DNA from: an uncultured Pseudomonadales bacterium
Lineage (GTDB): Bacteria > Pseudomonadota > Gammaproteobacteria > Pseudomonadales > Azotimanducaceae
DNA length: 64,000 bases
Direction of reading: 5' to 3'
Assembly: GCA_951813295.1 (NCBI GenBank)
Contig: CATOTI010000002.1
Coordinates: forward strand, 1,860,001 to 1,924,000
Part shown: positions 1 to 7,818 of the stretch, piece by piece
Layout of the letters: every line of letters starts with the position of its first letter
Position numbering within the stretch: the first letter of the stretch is position 1
Program-made: the position numbers and the translations under genes
The notes under the pieces: model-generated
What the model saw: only the letters and a program-made list of their open reading frames with translations
What the model was told of the DNA's origin: nothing
Databases searched by the model: none

Positions 1-509
1 TGACGGGCTTACTCGCGCAACCGCTCGACGTGTTGGTTGAAGTACCCGGCGTCGGGATGGCCAAGGCGGCCGGGCTCGTGGCCGTGCGTGAACTGGCGCG
101 CCGGGCCGCACTCGAAGACCTCTCCGAAGCGCCGGTGCTCGCCGGATCGAATGCCGTGACGCGATTTCTGCAGCACCATATGGCGGGCTACGAGCGGGAG
201 GTCTTCGGCCTCCTGCTGCTCGATTCGCGGGCGCGGCTCATTGCGGTGGCGGATCTCTTCTACGGCTCGATCGACCGTGCGGCCGTTTATCCCCGCGAGG
301 TGGTACGTGCGTGTCTCGACCGGAACGCGGCGAGTGTGGTCGTCTATCACAACCATCCTTCGGGCGTGGCAGAGCCGAGCATGACGGATGTCGACCTGAC
401 GCGCCGGCTCGCGACGCTGTTGCAGGCGATCGACGTTCGCCTGCTCGATCACGTGGTGGTCGGGGGTGCTTCGGTGGTTTCGTTCGCCGAGCGGCAGATA
501 CTGCCGTAA
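1..509 (+). CDS. radC: RadC family JAMM/MPN+ protein, 5' part outside the window
   Basis: The frame is open to the left edge (first whole codon at base 3), so the gene enters from outside and 168 residues are visible. The JAMM metalloprotease-type signature is complete near bases 348-395: H-N-H-P-S-G, then E-P-S, then D, the zinc-binding arrangement of the RadC/MPN+ fold. The N-terminal part visible here (V-E-V-P-G-V-G) is the helix-hairpin-helix region. RadC was historically linked to DNA repair, but its biochemical role is unsettled. It lies just upstream of rpmB, as in many gammaproteobacteria. A GTG at base 30 is internal, not the true start. Confidence 0.93.
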   Translation, partial: TGLLAQPLDVLVEVPGVGMAKAAGLVAVRELARRAALEDLSEAPVLAGSNAVTRFLQHHMAGYEREVFGLLLLDSRARLIAVADLFYGSIDRAAVYPREVVRACLDRNAASVVVYHNHPSGVAEPSMTDVDLTRRLATLLQAIDVRLLDHVVVGGASVVSFAERQILP

Positions 510-529
510 CGTTGATCATGGCTGTGGCG

Positions 530-598
530 ACGAAGGCGAGAACGAACCGCGGGCGGACTGGGCACCAGGTGCTCCTTCGCCTTCGTTTGGCTTTCTTT
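530..598 (+). terminator. Inverted repeat between radC and rpmB, possible terminator or leader element
   Basis: Perfect 10-base arms ACGAAGGCGA (530-539) and TCGCCTTCGT (577-586) enclose a smaller GCACC/GGTGC hairpin (561-571). A pyrimidine-rich run with several T follows to about 598. It could end the radC transcript or form a leader ahead of L28. The T-run is interrupted, so a classic Rho-independent terminator is not certain. Confidence 0.35.
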
Positions 599-611
599 GC
601 CAGGGGTGCTC

Positions 612-620
612 TGGTATAAA
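612..620 (+). promoter_or_regulatory. Extended -10 promoter for rpmB-rpmG-mutM
   Basis: TGGTATAAA fits an extended -10 element (TGn then TATAAA) 30 bases before the rpmB ATG. No good -35 is seen at 16-18 bp spacing, which extended -10 promoters tolerate. Inference from sequence only. Confidence 0.45.
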
Positions 621-649
621 ACGCGCCCCTTCAAATTCGGGTTGGTCCG

Positions 650-883
650 ATGTCCCAGGTCTGCGAAGTGACCGGTAAACGACCGATGGCGGGTAACAAC
701 GTTTCCCACGCCAATAGCAAGACGCGTCGACGATTTTCGCCGAACCTGCACCACAAACGTTTTTGGGTGCCGTCGGAGAATCGATTCGTTCGTCTGCGCG
801 TTTCGGCCGCGGGTATGCGAATCATCGACAAGCGCGGGATCGAAGCCGTCCTCGCGGATATCCGCAAGCGCAAAGCCAGCTAA
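650..883 (+). CDS. rpmB: 50S ribosomal protein L28
   Basis: A 77-residue protein starting [12 protein letters not shown], the standard L28 opening, with the family length. It joins the large ribosomal subunit. It has only one cysteine near the N-terminus and no C-x-x-C pair, so it is the zinc-independent form. It is followed 42 bp later by rpmG, the usual pairing. The ATG at 650 has no strong Shine-Dalgarno sequence. Confidence 0.98.
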   Translation: MSQVCEVTGKRPMAGNNVSHANSKTRRRFSPNLHHKRFWVPSENRFVRLRVSAAGMRIIDKRGIEAVLADIRKRKAS

Positions 884-925
884 ACCCGCCGGCAACAAAA
901 GAGAGCAGGAAAGGACTGAACGGTC

Positions 926-1081
926 ATGCGTGACAAGATCAAAATGGTGTCGAGCGCCGACACGGGCCACTACTACACGACGACGAAGAACAAGCGGACG
1001 ACGCCCGACAAGCTCGAAATGAAGAAGTTCGATCCGGTGATTCGCAAGCACGTCATCTACCGCGAAGCCAAGATCAAGTAA
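926..1081 (+). CDS. rpmG: 50S ribosomal protein L33
   Basis: A 51-residue basic protein ([10 protein letters not shown] at the start, Y-R-E-A-K-I-K at the end) with L33 length and the T-K-N-K-R core. It contains no cysteine at all, so it is the zinc-free C-minus paralogue. A purine-rich GCAGGAAAGGA precedes the ATG. Its TAA stop (1079-1081) directly abuts the first codon of mutM, so the two are probably translated from one message. Confidence 0.97.
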   Translation: MRDKIKMVSSADTGHYYTTTKNKRTTPDKLEMKKFDPVIRKHVIYREAKIK

Positions 1082-1891
1082 CTGCCCGAACTTCCTGAAG
1101 TCGAGACGACGCGGCGGGGAATCGATCTCGCCGCCACGGGTCGCGTACTCGCCGACCTCGTCGTTCGCAATCCCGCACTCCGATGGCCGGTGCAGATTCC
1201 GGAAGGAGTCGTCGGCCAGACGATTTACGCCGTCCGGCGCCGTGCCAAATACGTTCTGATCGAACTCGACACCGGGTGCCTCATCCTGCATCTCGGGATG
1301 TCCGGTCATATCTCGATCGTCAATCAAGGTGAATCGATCGGTGTGCACGACCACGTCGACTTCGTGCTCGATCACGGTCTCATCTTCCGCCTGACCGATC
1401 CGCGGCGCTTCGGGAGCCTGCATTGGCAGCCTCACCCGGCCGAGAGCCATTGGCTGCTCGCGGACCTCGGCGTAGAGCCTTTGTCCGATGCTTTCTCGGC
1501 CGCGTATCTGATCGATCAGTGTCGTGGTCGTAAGGTCGCCATCAAGAACCGGATCATGGATGCAAAGGTCGTCGTGGGCGTCGGCAATATCTACGCCAAC
1601 GAGGCCCTCTTTCGAGCGGGTATCCGCCCCCGTCGTGCGGCGGGCCGCGTGCGCCGAGACCTTATTGCGCGCCTGGTCGACGCCATCAAGGAAACGCTCG
1701 AGCGTGCGATCGACAAAGGTGGCACGACGATCAACGACTTCGCTGCGACGGACGGCAAACCCGGCTATTTCAGTCAGGAACTGTCGGTCTATGGTCGAGC
1801 CGGCGAGCCGTGCCTCGTCTGCTCTTCAAACCTCAAGGAAATCCGACTCGGCGGCCGCTCGACCGTTTACTGCCCGAGTTGCCAGGCTTGA
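1082..1891 (+). CDS. mutM: Formamidopyrimidine-DNA glycosylase (Fpg), CTG start
   Basis: Removes oxidised purines (8-oxoguanine, FapyG) from DNA and cleaves the strand by beta/delta elimination. The catalytic N-terminal proline must follow the initiator, and the conserved P-E-L-P-E-V-E-T-T begins at base 1085. This forces the start onto CTG at 1082, immediately after the rpmG stop; no ATG, GTG or TTG is available. From there the protein is 269 residues, the length of E. coli Fpg. The helix-two-turn-helix (V-G-N-I-Y-A-N-E) and the C-terminal zinc finger C244-C247-C264-C267 are intact. A GTG at 1190 would delete the active site. Confidence 0.96.
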   Translation: MPELPEVETTRRGIDLAATGRVLADLVVRNPALRWPVQIPEGVVGQTIYAVRRRAKYVLIELDTGCLILHLGMSGHISIVNQGESIGVHDHVDFVLDHGLIFRLTDPRRFGSLHWQPHPAESHWLLADLGVEPLSDAFSAAYLIDQCRGRKVAIKNRIMDAKVVVGVGNIYANEALFRAGIRPRRAAGRVRRDLIARLVDAIKETLERAIDKGGTTINDFAATDGKPGYFSQELSVYGRAGEPCLVCSSNLKEIRLGGRSTVYCPSCQA

Positions 1892-1940
1892 GGCGCCAGC
1901 GCGAAGACGCTCGAGCGCCTCGCGAGGACCGATTCGGTTC

Positions 1941-2411
1941 TTACTGCTGGTAGTGTGCCGCGACTGCGGGGTGCACGAACTCGTTGATGTCGCCGCCGAG
2001 GCCAGCGATTTCCCGTACTCGTGACGACGACAGGAATGACCACTGACGCGACGTCGGCAGCAGGACGTACTCGAGATCGGCGTCGAGCGTCTGATTCATC
2101 TCGATCATCTGAAACTCGTAGTCGAAGTCGGACATCGTCCTTAAGCCCCGCACGATGAATCGTGTGTTCTTCGAGCGAACGTAGTCGACGAGCAGGTTGT
2201 TGAACCCCTCGACGACGACCGAGTCGCCGAACTCCTCGAGGGCCTGCTCGCAGAGCTCGATACGACCGGCGAGGTAGCTCGCGGGATCCTTGTCCGCGGA
2301 CGTGCCAATCGCGACGACCACGTTGTCGAAGATCCTGAGCGCACGCTCGATGATGTCGCGATGACCGTAGGTAATCGGATTGAAGCTGCCCGGATAGACA
2401 ACCGTAGACAT
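1941..2411 (-). CDS. coaD: Phosphopantetheine adenylyltransferase
   Basis: Catalyses the fourth step of coenzyme A synthesis, joining ATP and 4'-phosphopantetheine. The 156-residue protein starts M-S-T-V-V-Y-P-G-S-F-N-P with the nucleotidyltransferase motif T-Y-G-H at residues 14-17 and the C-terminal S-S-S-R-V-R-E. The ATG at 2411 has a strong GAGGGGG ribosome site just upstream; the longer open frame reaching 2510 is not coding. It lies 61 bp downstream of rsmD on the same strand, the classic rsmD-coaD pair. Confidence 0.97.
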   Translation of the reverse strand: MSTVVYPGSFNPITYGHRDIIERALRIFDNVVVAIGTSADKDPASYLAGRIELCEQALEEFGDSVVVEGFNNLLVDYVRSKNTRFIVRGLRTMSDFDYEFQMIEMNQTLDADLEYVLLPTSRQWSFLSSSRVREIAGLGGDINEFVHPAVAAHYQQ

Positions 2412-2472
2412 AGCACCCCCCTCATTGGCGGGGCGATGGTAGCTCATGTCATTCCCTAAATGTGACAGCGTG

Positions 2473-3012
2473 TCATCGCGACGCACGCCGGTGGAGGGCG
2501 TAGTGCACACTACCGGCGCGGCTTGCCCGGTGAAGATCGAGCTGATCGAACGTCATGGGCGAATCGCTCTCGACGTAGAGAAATCCTTCCGACTTGAGAT
2601 GTAAAAGCGACTTTGCGACGAGTTGTTGGTAGTCGGTCGTCGCGAACGGCGGGTCGAGAAAGATCACGTCGAAAGCCCGATTGTCGTGCCGTTCGAGCCA
2701 TCGCGCGGCATCTGACCGCTCGATCTCGGCGTTGGCGCCGAGCAGGTCCCGAGCGGCGTTGAGGGCATGGGCGATCTTTTTTTCCCGCTCGACGAAAGTC
2801 GCGTGGGCCGCCCCGTTCGAGAGAGCCTCGAAACCGAGTGCCCCCGTACCGGCAAAGAGATCGAGAACCACGGCCTCTTGAAGGTAAGGTCGAAGCCAGT
2901 TGAATAGGGTTTCGCGCACCCGGTCGGGCGTCGGGCGAACGTCGGCGACGATTCCGAGCTTTCGCCCTCTCCAAGCACCGCCGATAATGCGCAGCCGATG
3001 GCTCGCGGGCAT
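2473..3012 (-). CDS. rsmD: 16S rRNA (guanine966-N2)-methyltransferase
   Basis: Methylates G966 of 16S rRNA using SAM. The 179 residues contain the N-terminal R-I-I-G-G-x-W-R-G-R-K motif, P-T-x-D-R-V-R-E, the SAM-binding D-L-F-A-G-T-G-A-L-G-F-E-A and the catalytic D-P-P-F. It is divergent from ftsY across about 80 bp, an arrangement widespread in proteobacteria, and precedes coaD. Confidence 0.96.
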   Translation of the reverse strand: MPASHRLRIIGGAWRGRKLGIVADVRPTPDRVRETLFNWLRPYLQEAVVLDLFAGTGALGFEALSNGAAHATFVEREKKIAHALNAARDLLGANAEIERSDAARWLERHDNRAFDVIFLDPPFATTDYQQLVAKSLLHLKSEGFLYVESDSPMTFDQLDLHRASRAGSVHYALHRRASR

Positions 3013-3095
3013 GTCTCACGCTCCGTGGTCGACACGGGGATGGTGCAAAAATCCTACGTGCGGCGCGAGTGGCACCCCGAATGCAGAGGACTTTG

Positions 3096-4124
3096 ATGTT
3101 TAGGTCGAAAAAGGGTGGTCGAGCGTCCGACCAATCGATGCAAGAGGAGGCGCCCGCGGCGAACCCCGCCAACGATCGGGCCAGCGGCGGTTCGATGTGG
3201 TCGCGCCTCGGACGATCGTTGTCCAAGACGCGCGCACAGATCGCCGAAGGCATCGGCGACCTCATCCTCGGCGAACGGGTCATCGACGACGACGTCATGG
3301 ACGAACTGGAGACGAGCCTGCTCGTTGCCGATGTCGGCATCGAAGCGACGGAGCGCATCATGGTGGCGCTCAAAGATCGCGTAAGCCGGCGCGAGCTTGC
3401 CAACACCAAAGCCTTGCATCAGGCCCTCGCCCGCGAACTCTCGAGTTTGCTCGAACCGATCGGACAGCCGCTCGAGATTTCGGCGAATCGCCCGCACGTG
3501 ATCCTCGTGGTGGGCGTCAACGGCGCGGGCAAGACGACGTCGATCGGCAAAATGGCGCGTTTGTTGAAACGACAGGGTCATTCCGTGCTCCTCGCCGCCG
3601 GCGATACGTTCCGGGCGGCCGCCGTCGAGCAGCTCACGGCGTGGGCGGAGCGCGAAGACGTGCCGGTCATCGCGCAGGGTCAGGGCGCCGATAGCGCGTC
3701 GGTGATCTTCGACGCGATCGCGTCGGCAACGGCCCGGGGAATCGACGTCGTCATCGCCGATACCGCGGGGCGACTGCAGGCAAAGGCGGGCCTGATGGAC
3801 GAACTGGCCAAGATCAAGCGGGTGATGGGCAAGCAGGGGTCGGGCGCGCCCCACGAGGTGCTGCTGGTCCTCGATGCCGGTGTCGGGCAGAACGCGCTGT
3901 CGCAGGTTCGCGAATTCGACAAGGCGTGTGGCGTGACATCGCTTGCGTTGACCAAGCTCGACGGGACGGCCAAGGCTGGGGTGATATTCGCGGTCGCGGA
4001 AGCGTTTCCGCTGCCGGTTCGGTTTATTGGTGTTGGTGAAGGCGCCGATGACTTGCAGCCGTTTCGCCCGCAGGACTTTGTCGATGCCCTCCTGGAAGTG
4101 GATGCCGCCGACGGGAGCGCGTGA
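3096..4124 (+). CDS. ftsY: Signal recognition particle receptor FtsY
   Basis: GTPase that docks SRP-ribosome complexes at the inner membrane. The N domain is followed by the G domain with G1 G-x-N-G-A-G-K-T-T, the D-T-F-R-A-A-A-V-E-Q-L box, D-T-A-G-R and T-K-L-D-G-T-A-K-A-G. I take the ATG at 3096 (342 residues) because AGAGGA (3085-3090) sits five bases before it; earlier in-frame GTG 3069 and ATG 3081 lack this. The acidic/charged A domain is short compared with E. coli. It leads the ftsY-ftsE-ftsX-rpoH block. Confidence 0.97.
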   Translation: MFRSKKGGRASDQSMQEEAPAANPANDRASGGSMWSRLGRSLSKTRAQIAEGIGDLILGERVIDDDVMDELETSLLVADVGIEATERIMVALKDRVSRRELANTKALHQALARELSSLLEPIGQPLEISANRPHVILVVGVNGAGKTTSIGKMARLLKRQGHSVLLAAGDTFRAAAVEQLTAWAEREDVPVIAQGQGADSASVIFDAIASATARGIDVVIADTAGRLQAKAGLMDELAKIKRVMGKQGSGAPHEVLLVLDAGVGQNALSQVREFDKACGVTSLALTKLDGTAKAGVIFAVAEAFPLPVRFIGVGEGADDLQPFRPQDFVDALLEVDAADGSA

Positions 4125-4157
4125 AGAGATCGGGCCAGGCGGACGAAAGGTCGGTCG

Positions 4158-4859
4158 ATGGGTGAGATCGAGTTTCGCAACGTCACCAAACGTTTTCGCG
4201 GCGGCGCGGAGGGTCTCCGCGGCGTTTCGTTGGTGATACCGGCTGGGTCGATGGCGTTCATCACGGGCCATTCCGGAGCGGGTAAGAGCACGTTCCTGAA
4301 GTTGCTCTTGCGAATGGAAGCCCCGACCCGTGGCCAGATCCTGGTCGATGGTTACGACATCGGCGCGATCCCGCGTCGGCGTTTACCAGCCTATCGACGC
4401 GGTCTCGGCGCGGTTTTTCAGGACCATCATCTGCTCAACAACCGGAGCGTCTTCGAAAACGTCGCGTTGCCGTTGCGGGTTCAGGGTATGACGAATCGCG
4501 ACATCGGCCGCCGTGTGCGCGCGGCGCTCACGGGGGTCGAGCTTCTCGACAAGGCGATGCTCTCTCCCGATGCGTTGTCGACTGGCGAACAGCAACGGCT
4601 GGGGATCGCCCGCGCCGTCGTCAACCGCCCGCGGTTGCTCCTCGCCGACGAGCCGACCGGCAACCTCGATCCGGTGCTCTCGCGAGGAATCATGGGCTAC
4701 TTTCGCCAGTTCAACGCGGTGGGAACGACGGTGCTGATCGCGAGCCACGAAACGGCGCTCATTGCCGAGATGGGCATCCGCACCATCGAATTGGCCAACG
4801 GAGCGGTCGTCGCCGATTCGGACCCGGGTACCGCCCGGGAGGAGCAGCGGCGTGGCTAG
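4158..4859 (+). CDS. ftsE: Cell division ATP-binding protein FtsE
   Basis: ATPase of the FtsEX complex, which activates septal peptidoglycan hydrolases through the divisome. The 233 residues carry Walker A G-H-S-G-A-G-K-S-T, Walker B L-L-L-A-D-E-P-T-G-N-L-D and the switch histidine in A-S-H-E. The ABC signature reads L-S-T-G-E-Q-Q rather than the common L-S-G-G-E-Q-Q. It lies 33 bp after ftsY and overlaps ftsX by 8 bp. Confidence 0.97.
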   Translation: MGEIEFRNVTKRFRGGAEGLRGVSLVIPAGSMAFITGHSGAGKSTFLKLLLRMEAPTRGQILVDGYDIGAIPRRRLPAYRRGLGAVFQDHHLLNNRSVFENVALPLRVQGMTNRDIGRRVRAALTGVELLDKAMLSPDALSTGEQQRLGIARAVVNRPRLLLADEPTGNLDPVLSRGIMGYFRQFNAVGTTVLIASHETALIAEMGIRTIELANGAVVADSDPGTAREEQRRG

Positions 4860-5787
4860 CGGTCCGTGGCCCGCGTCGCGACGGCCGGTCTCTGCGTGGT
4901 TTCGCGATCACGTGAGGGTCATCGGCGAGCTGATCGACTTTATCGGTCACCACGTGGCGACGAGCCTGACCGTCTGGTTGCTGGTCGGTATTTCGATGGC
5001 GTTGCCGAGTGGATTGTTGCTCCTCTTCATGAGCGTGGCGGCGATTGACGATGTATGGGGCGGGGAGCCTGGTCTTGCGGTCTATCTTCCGGCGTCGACG
5101 ACGGATGAGATAGTCGACGGGATCGTGGCTGAACTGCGTTCGGATCCGGGCCTCGTCGAGGTTTCCGTGGTAAGTCCGAGCGCGTCACTCGCTTCGCTCG
5201 AGGAGCGTCTCGGTGATTTGAGCGCGATAGCGGCCGACAACCCGTTACCGATCACCGTGCGTGCAACGTTCTCGTCGAATGCATCGGCCGACCCCACACT
5301 CGCTCGAGTGCAGCGCCTGGAAGGCGTCACGCAGGTTTCCTCGGACCTCGCCTGGCTCGCCCGGTTGAAGGCGCTCCGCATGCTGCTCGAGCGCTCGACG
5401 GTGGTTCTCGCCGTCGTTCTCGGGCTCGCGGCGATCCTGATCACGTTCGCATCGATTCGCCTCGTGCTCGCGTCCCGTCTCGATGAGCTCTTCGTGATGA
5501 ACCTCGTCGGTGCGCCGAGAGGTTATATCCGGCGCCCGTTTCTCTACCTCGGTGGCCTCTATGGCCTCGGCGGCGCCCTCGTCGCGGCGATGCTGCTTGC
5601 CGCGTCGTTCATTTACCTTGAAGCCCCGCTGGCTGAGTTCCTGGACCAATACGCGTTGGACTTGGAAATCGCCGGATTCGATCCCATATTCCTGGCTTCG
5701 CTTTTGGCAAGCGGCGGTTTGCTCGGGGTCGTCGGATCGCTCTTAGCGTCGCGATCGCGCCTGCGAAGCCTCGAAATCACGGGTTAG
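4852..5787 (+). CDS. ftsX: Cell division protein FtsX
   Basis: Membrane partner of FtsE. The 311-residue protein has one N-terminal membrane segment (about residues 36-60), a periplasmic domain, and three C-terminal membrane segments, the FtsX layout. The GTG at 4852 is chosen because GGGAGGAGC (4837-4845) precedes it and because it overlaps the ftsE stop as usual. A longer open frame from 4762 merely reads through ftsE out of frame. Confidence 0.96.
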   Translation: MASGPWPASRRPVSAWFRDHVRVIGELIDFIGHHVATSLTVWLLVGISMALPSGLLLLFMSVAAIDDVWGGEPGLAVYLPASTTDEIVDGIVAELRSDPGLVEVSVVSPSASLASLEERLGDLSAIAADNPLPITVRATFSSNASADPTLARVQRLEGVTQVSSDLAWLARLKALRMLLERSTVVLAVVLGLAAILITFASIRLVLASRLDELFVMNLVGAPRGYIRRPFLYLGGLYGLGGALVAAMLLAASFIYLEAPLAEFLDQYALDLEIAGFDPIFLASLLASGGLLGVVGSLLASRSRLRSLEITG

Positions 5788-5813
5788 CAGACCTGAGAAA
5801 TGAGTGCTAGTAT
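5784..5813 (+). promoter_or_regulatory. Probable rpoH promoter
   Basis: TGCTAGTAT (5805-5813) is an extended -10, with TTAGCA (5784-5789) as an 18-bp-spaced weak -35. It falls in the short gap between ftsX and rpoH, where rpoH promoters are known in other gammaproteobacteria. Inference only. Confidence 0.4.
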
Positions 5814-5843
5814 CGCCGTGAAGTGTTACCGGAGGTAGCAATT

Positions 5844-6743
5844 ATGACGACAGGGACCCTTTCTCTCCCGAACCTCGCGCCGGGCCGCGACCTTGATGCG
5901 TACATGAATACCATCAGTGCATTCCCGGTTTTGACGGTGGAGCAGGAACGCGAACTCGCGATGCGTTTCTATGAGGACAACGACCTCGATGCAGCGCGGG
6001 AACTCGTGCTCTGCCACCTCCGTTTCGTCGTCCACCTCGCCCGTAGCTACGGTGGCTACGGCCTACCGCAGGGCGATCTGATCCAGGAAGGCAACGTCGG
6101 CCTCATGAAGGCCGTCAAACGGTTTGATCCGAACGTCGGTGTGCGGCTCGTGTCGTTTGCCGTCCATTGGATCAAAGCGGAGATGCACGAATTCATCCTG
6201 CGCAACTGGCGGATCGTCAAAGTGGCGACGACCAAGGCGCAACGAAAGCTCTTCTTTAATCTTCGTAGCAACAAGAAGAAGCTCGGCTGGCTGAATCAGG
6301 CGGAAACCCAGGCCATCGCCAAGGACCTCGGGGTCGCGCCATCGGTGGTCACGCAGATGGAAGGCCGGCTCGCGTCCCACGACCTGGCTTTCGACGGCTA
6401 CGGCGCCGACGACAAGGACGAAGCGCCCGTCGCACCGGTGCACTATCTCGAAGATGCATCGAGCAACCCCGCCGATGTCGTCGCCAACGAAGACGCGGAA
6501 CGTGTCGCCACAAAAGCGTTGTTCCAGGCGATCGGCCAGCTCGATGAGCGCAGTCGCGACATTCTCGAATCGCGCTGGTTGCGCGACGAGAAAGAGACGC
6601 TGCAGACGTTGGCGGATCGCTACGGCGTGTCGGCGGAACGTATTCGCCAACTCGAGAAGAACGCCATGCGCAAAATCAAGAAGGCCATGGGTCAGGATGG
6701 TCTGGGTGCGGGCTTGAGCAGCCTGGGCTTGGAAGCGGCCTGA
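5844..6743 (+). CDS. rpoH: RNA polymerase sigma-32 factor RpoH
   Basis: Heat-shock sigma factor. The 299 residues contain region 1.2 (Y-M-N-T-I), region 2 ([14 protein letters not shown]), the RpoH box Q-R-K-L-F-F-N-L-R that distinguishes it from other sigma-70 members, and region 4.2 helix-turn-helix ([12 protein letters not shown]). ATG 5844 is preceded by GGAGG (5831-5835). Its place after ftsYEX is conserved. In E. coli the rpoH 5' mRNA folds as a thermosensor; I could not test that here. Confidence 0.98.
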   Translation: MTTGTLSLPNLAPGRDLDAYMNTISAFPVLTVEQERELAMRFYEDNDLDAARELVLCHLRFVVHLARSYGGYGLPQGDLIQEGNVGLMKAVKRFDPNVGVRLVSFAVHWIKAEMHEFILRNWRIVKVATTKAQRKLFFNLRSNKKKLGWLNQAETQAIAKDLGVAPSVVTQMEGRLASHDLAFDGYGADDKDEAPVAPVHYLEDASSNPADVVANEDAERVATKALFQAIGQLDERSRDILESRWLRDEKETLQTLADRYGVSAERIRQLEKNAMRKIKKAMGQDGLGAGLSSLGLEAA

Positions 6744-6773
6744 CGCTATCCGCCATCGCTTCTTGAGAAGCTC

Positions 6774-7160
6774 GTGAAGAAGAATACCGCGCCGGCCGCG
6801 ATTGTGGTCGGCGCGGTTTTTGGTTTAACGGCATTGATTCTCGATGCCGCCACTGGCCACGAAGGTCAGACCTTGATTGCAGAAGATCACTTCTACGCGT
6901 TCAGCGTGGGTTTACGGATCCAGCAGTGGCACGCCGTGGCCCTTCTCGCGACGGGTGCGCTCCTCTACCGACAAGACGACAGTCGCGCCTGGCGCGCGGC
7001 CGCGATCGCCTTCACGATCGGTGTCCTGCTCTTCTCGGGTGGCTTGTATCTCGCAAGCATCGGCGTTGATGTTGGCTTCGTCACGCCGCTCGGTGGGATG
7101 ACGCTGATGCTCGGGTGGGTGTTATTGGGTGTGGGAGGTCTTCTTGGTCGACGCGAATGA
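6774..7160 (+). CDS. DUF423 family membrane protein
   Basis: A 128-residue hydrophobic protein with about four membrane segments. The family pattern is visible: Q-x-W-H-A-V-A-L-L, G-x-L-L-F-S-G-G-L-Y-L, and T-P-L-G-G near the end (YgdD/YwdK-like). The function of DUF423 is not known. It starts at GTG 6774 with GAGAAG close upstream. Its 3' end overlaps trmB. Confidence 0.85.
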   Translation: MKKNTAPAAIVVGAVFGLTALILDAATGHEGQTLIAEDHFYAFSVGLRIQQWHAVALLATGALLYRQDDSRAWRAAAIAFTIGVLLFSGGLYLASIGVDVGFVTPLGGMTLMLGWVLLGVGGLLGRRE

Positions 7161-7812
7161 AGGACGTGTCTACGTCAGGCGTCGTGGCAGGATGACGGCC
7201 GCCCAGGTGCGCGCGGTCGAAACTTTGTGGGATCGGTATGTCGTCGATCCCGGTGATGACCGCGTGGCGATCGATGGAATTTACCCCCGCGAGGCGCCGC
7301 TCGGACTCGAGATCGGCTTCGGCATGGGTCGCGAACTTGCCGAGTGGGCGCGTGAGGCGCCGGATTGGAACCTGCTCGGGATCGAAGTCTATCGCCCGGG
7401 TATCGGTGCACTCTTGAACGCGTGCGATACGACGGGGATCGAGAACGTTCGGGTGGTCGACGGTGATGCCGTCAGCTTCCTGAAGCGTTTAGGCGATGAA
7501 GTCGTCAACGAAGTGCGCGTGCTCTTCCCGGACCCGTGGCCGAAAAAACGCCATCATCGTCGGCGGTTGGTCAACGCGTCGTTTCTCGACGTGCTTGCCC
7601 GGGTGCTGGTGCCCGACGGCGAAGTCCTCGTCGCGACCGATTGGCAGCCCTATGCCGACGAGATCGCTTTCGTCTTCGAGGACCACGCCGCGTTTCGTGG
7701 CGAGCGCCGAGATCATGTCGAAGCGGCGCACTCGCGCCTGACGCCCTTTGAACGCAAGGGCCTTGCGGCCGGTCACACCGTCTCGGACTTCCGATTTCGC
7801 CGGATCGGCTGA
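7144..7812 (+). CDS. trmB: tRNA (guanine46-N7)-methyltransferase
   Basis: Adds m7G46 to tRNAs. The conserved opening R-R-R-G-R-M-T-A-A-Q, SAM motif L-E-I-G-F-G-M-G, and F-P-D-P-W-P-K-K-R-H-H-R-R-R are present. Start choice: TTG 7144 follows GGGAGG (7133-7138) by five bases, giving 222 residues; GTG 7129 in the same frame would add five. Either overlaps DUF423. It faces hemW tail to tail. Confidence 0.95.
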   Translation: MVDANEGRVYVRRRGRMTAAQVRAVETLWDRYVVDPGDDRVAIDGIYPREAPLGLEIGFGMGRELAEWAREAPDWNLLGIEVYRPGIGALLNACDTTGIENVRVVDGDAVSFLKRLGDEVVNEVRVLFPDPWPKKRHHRRRLVNASFLDVLARVLVPDGEVLVATDWQPYADEIAFVFEDHAAFRGERRDHVEAAHSRLTPFERKGLAAGHTVSDFRFRRIG

Positions 7813-7818
7813 CGAGCC

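Noticed and set aside
449..1450. 333-residue minus-strand open frame over rpmB-rpmG-mutM
   Set aside because: It is antisense to three conserved genes and its composition is typical of a high-GC shadow frame.
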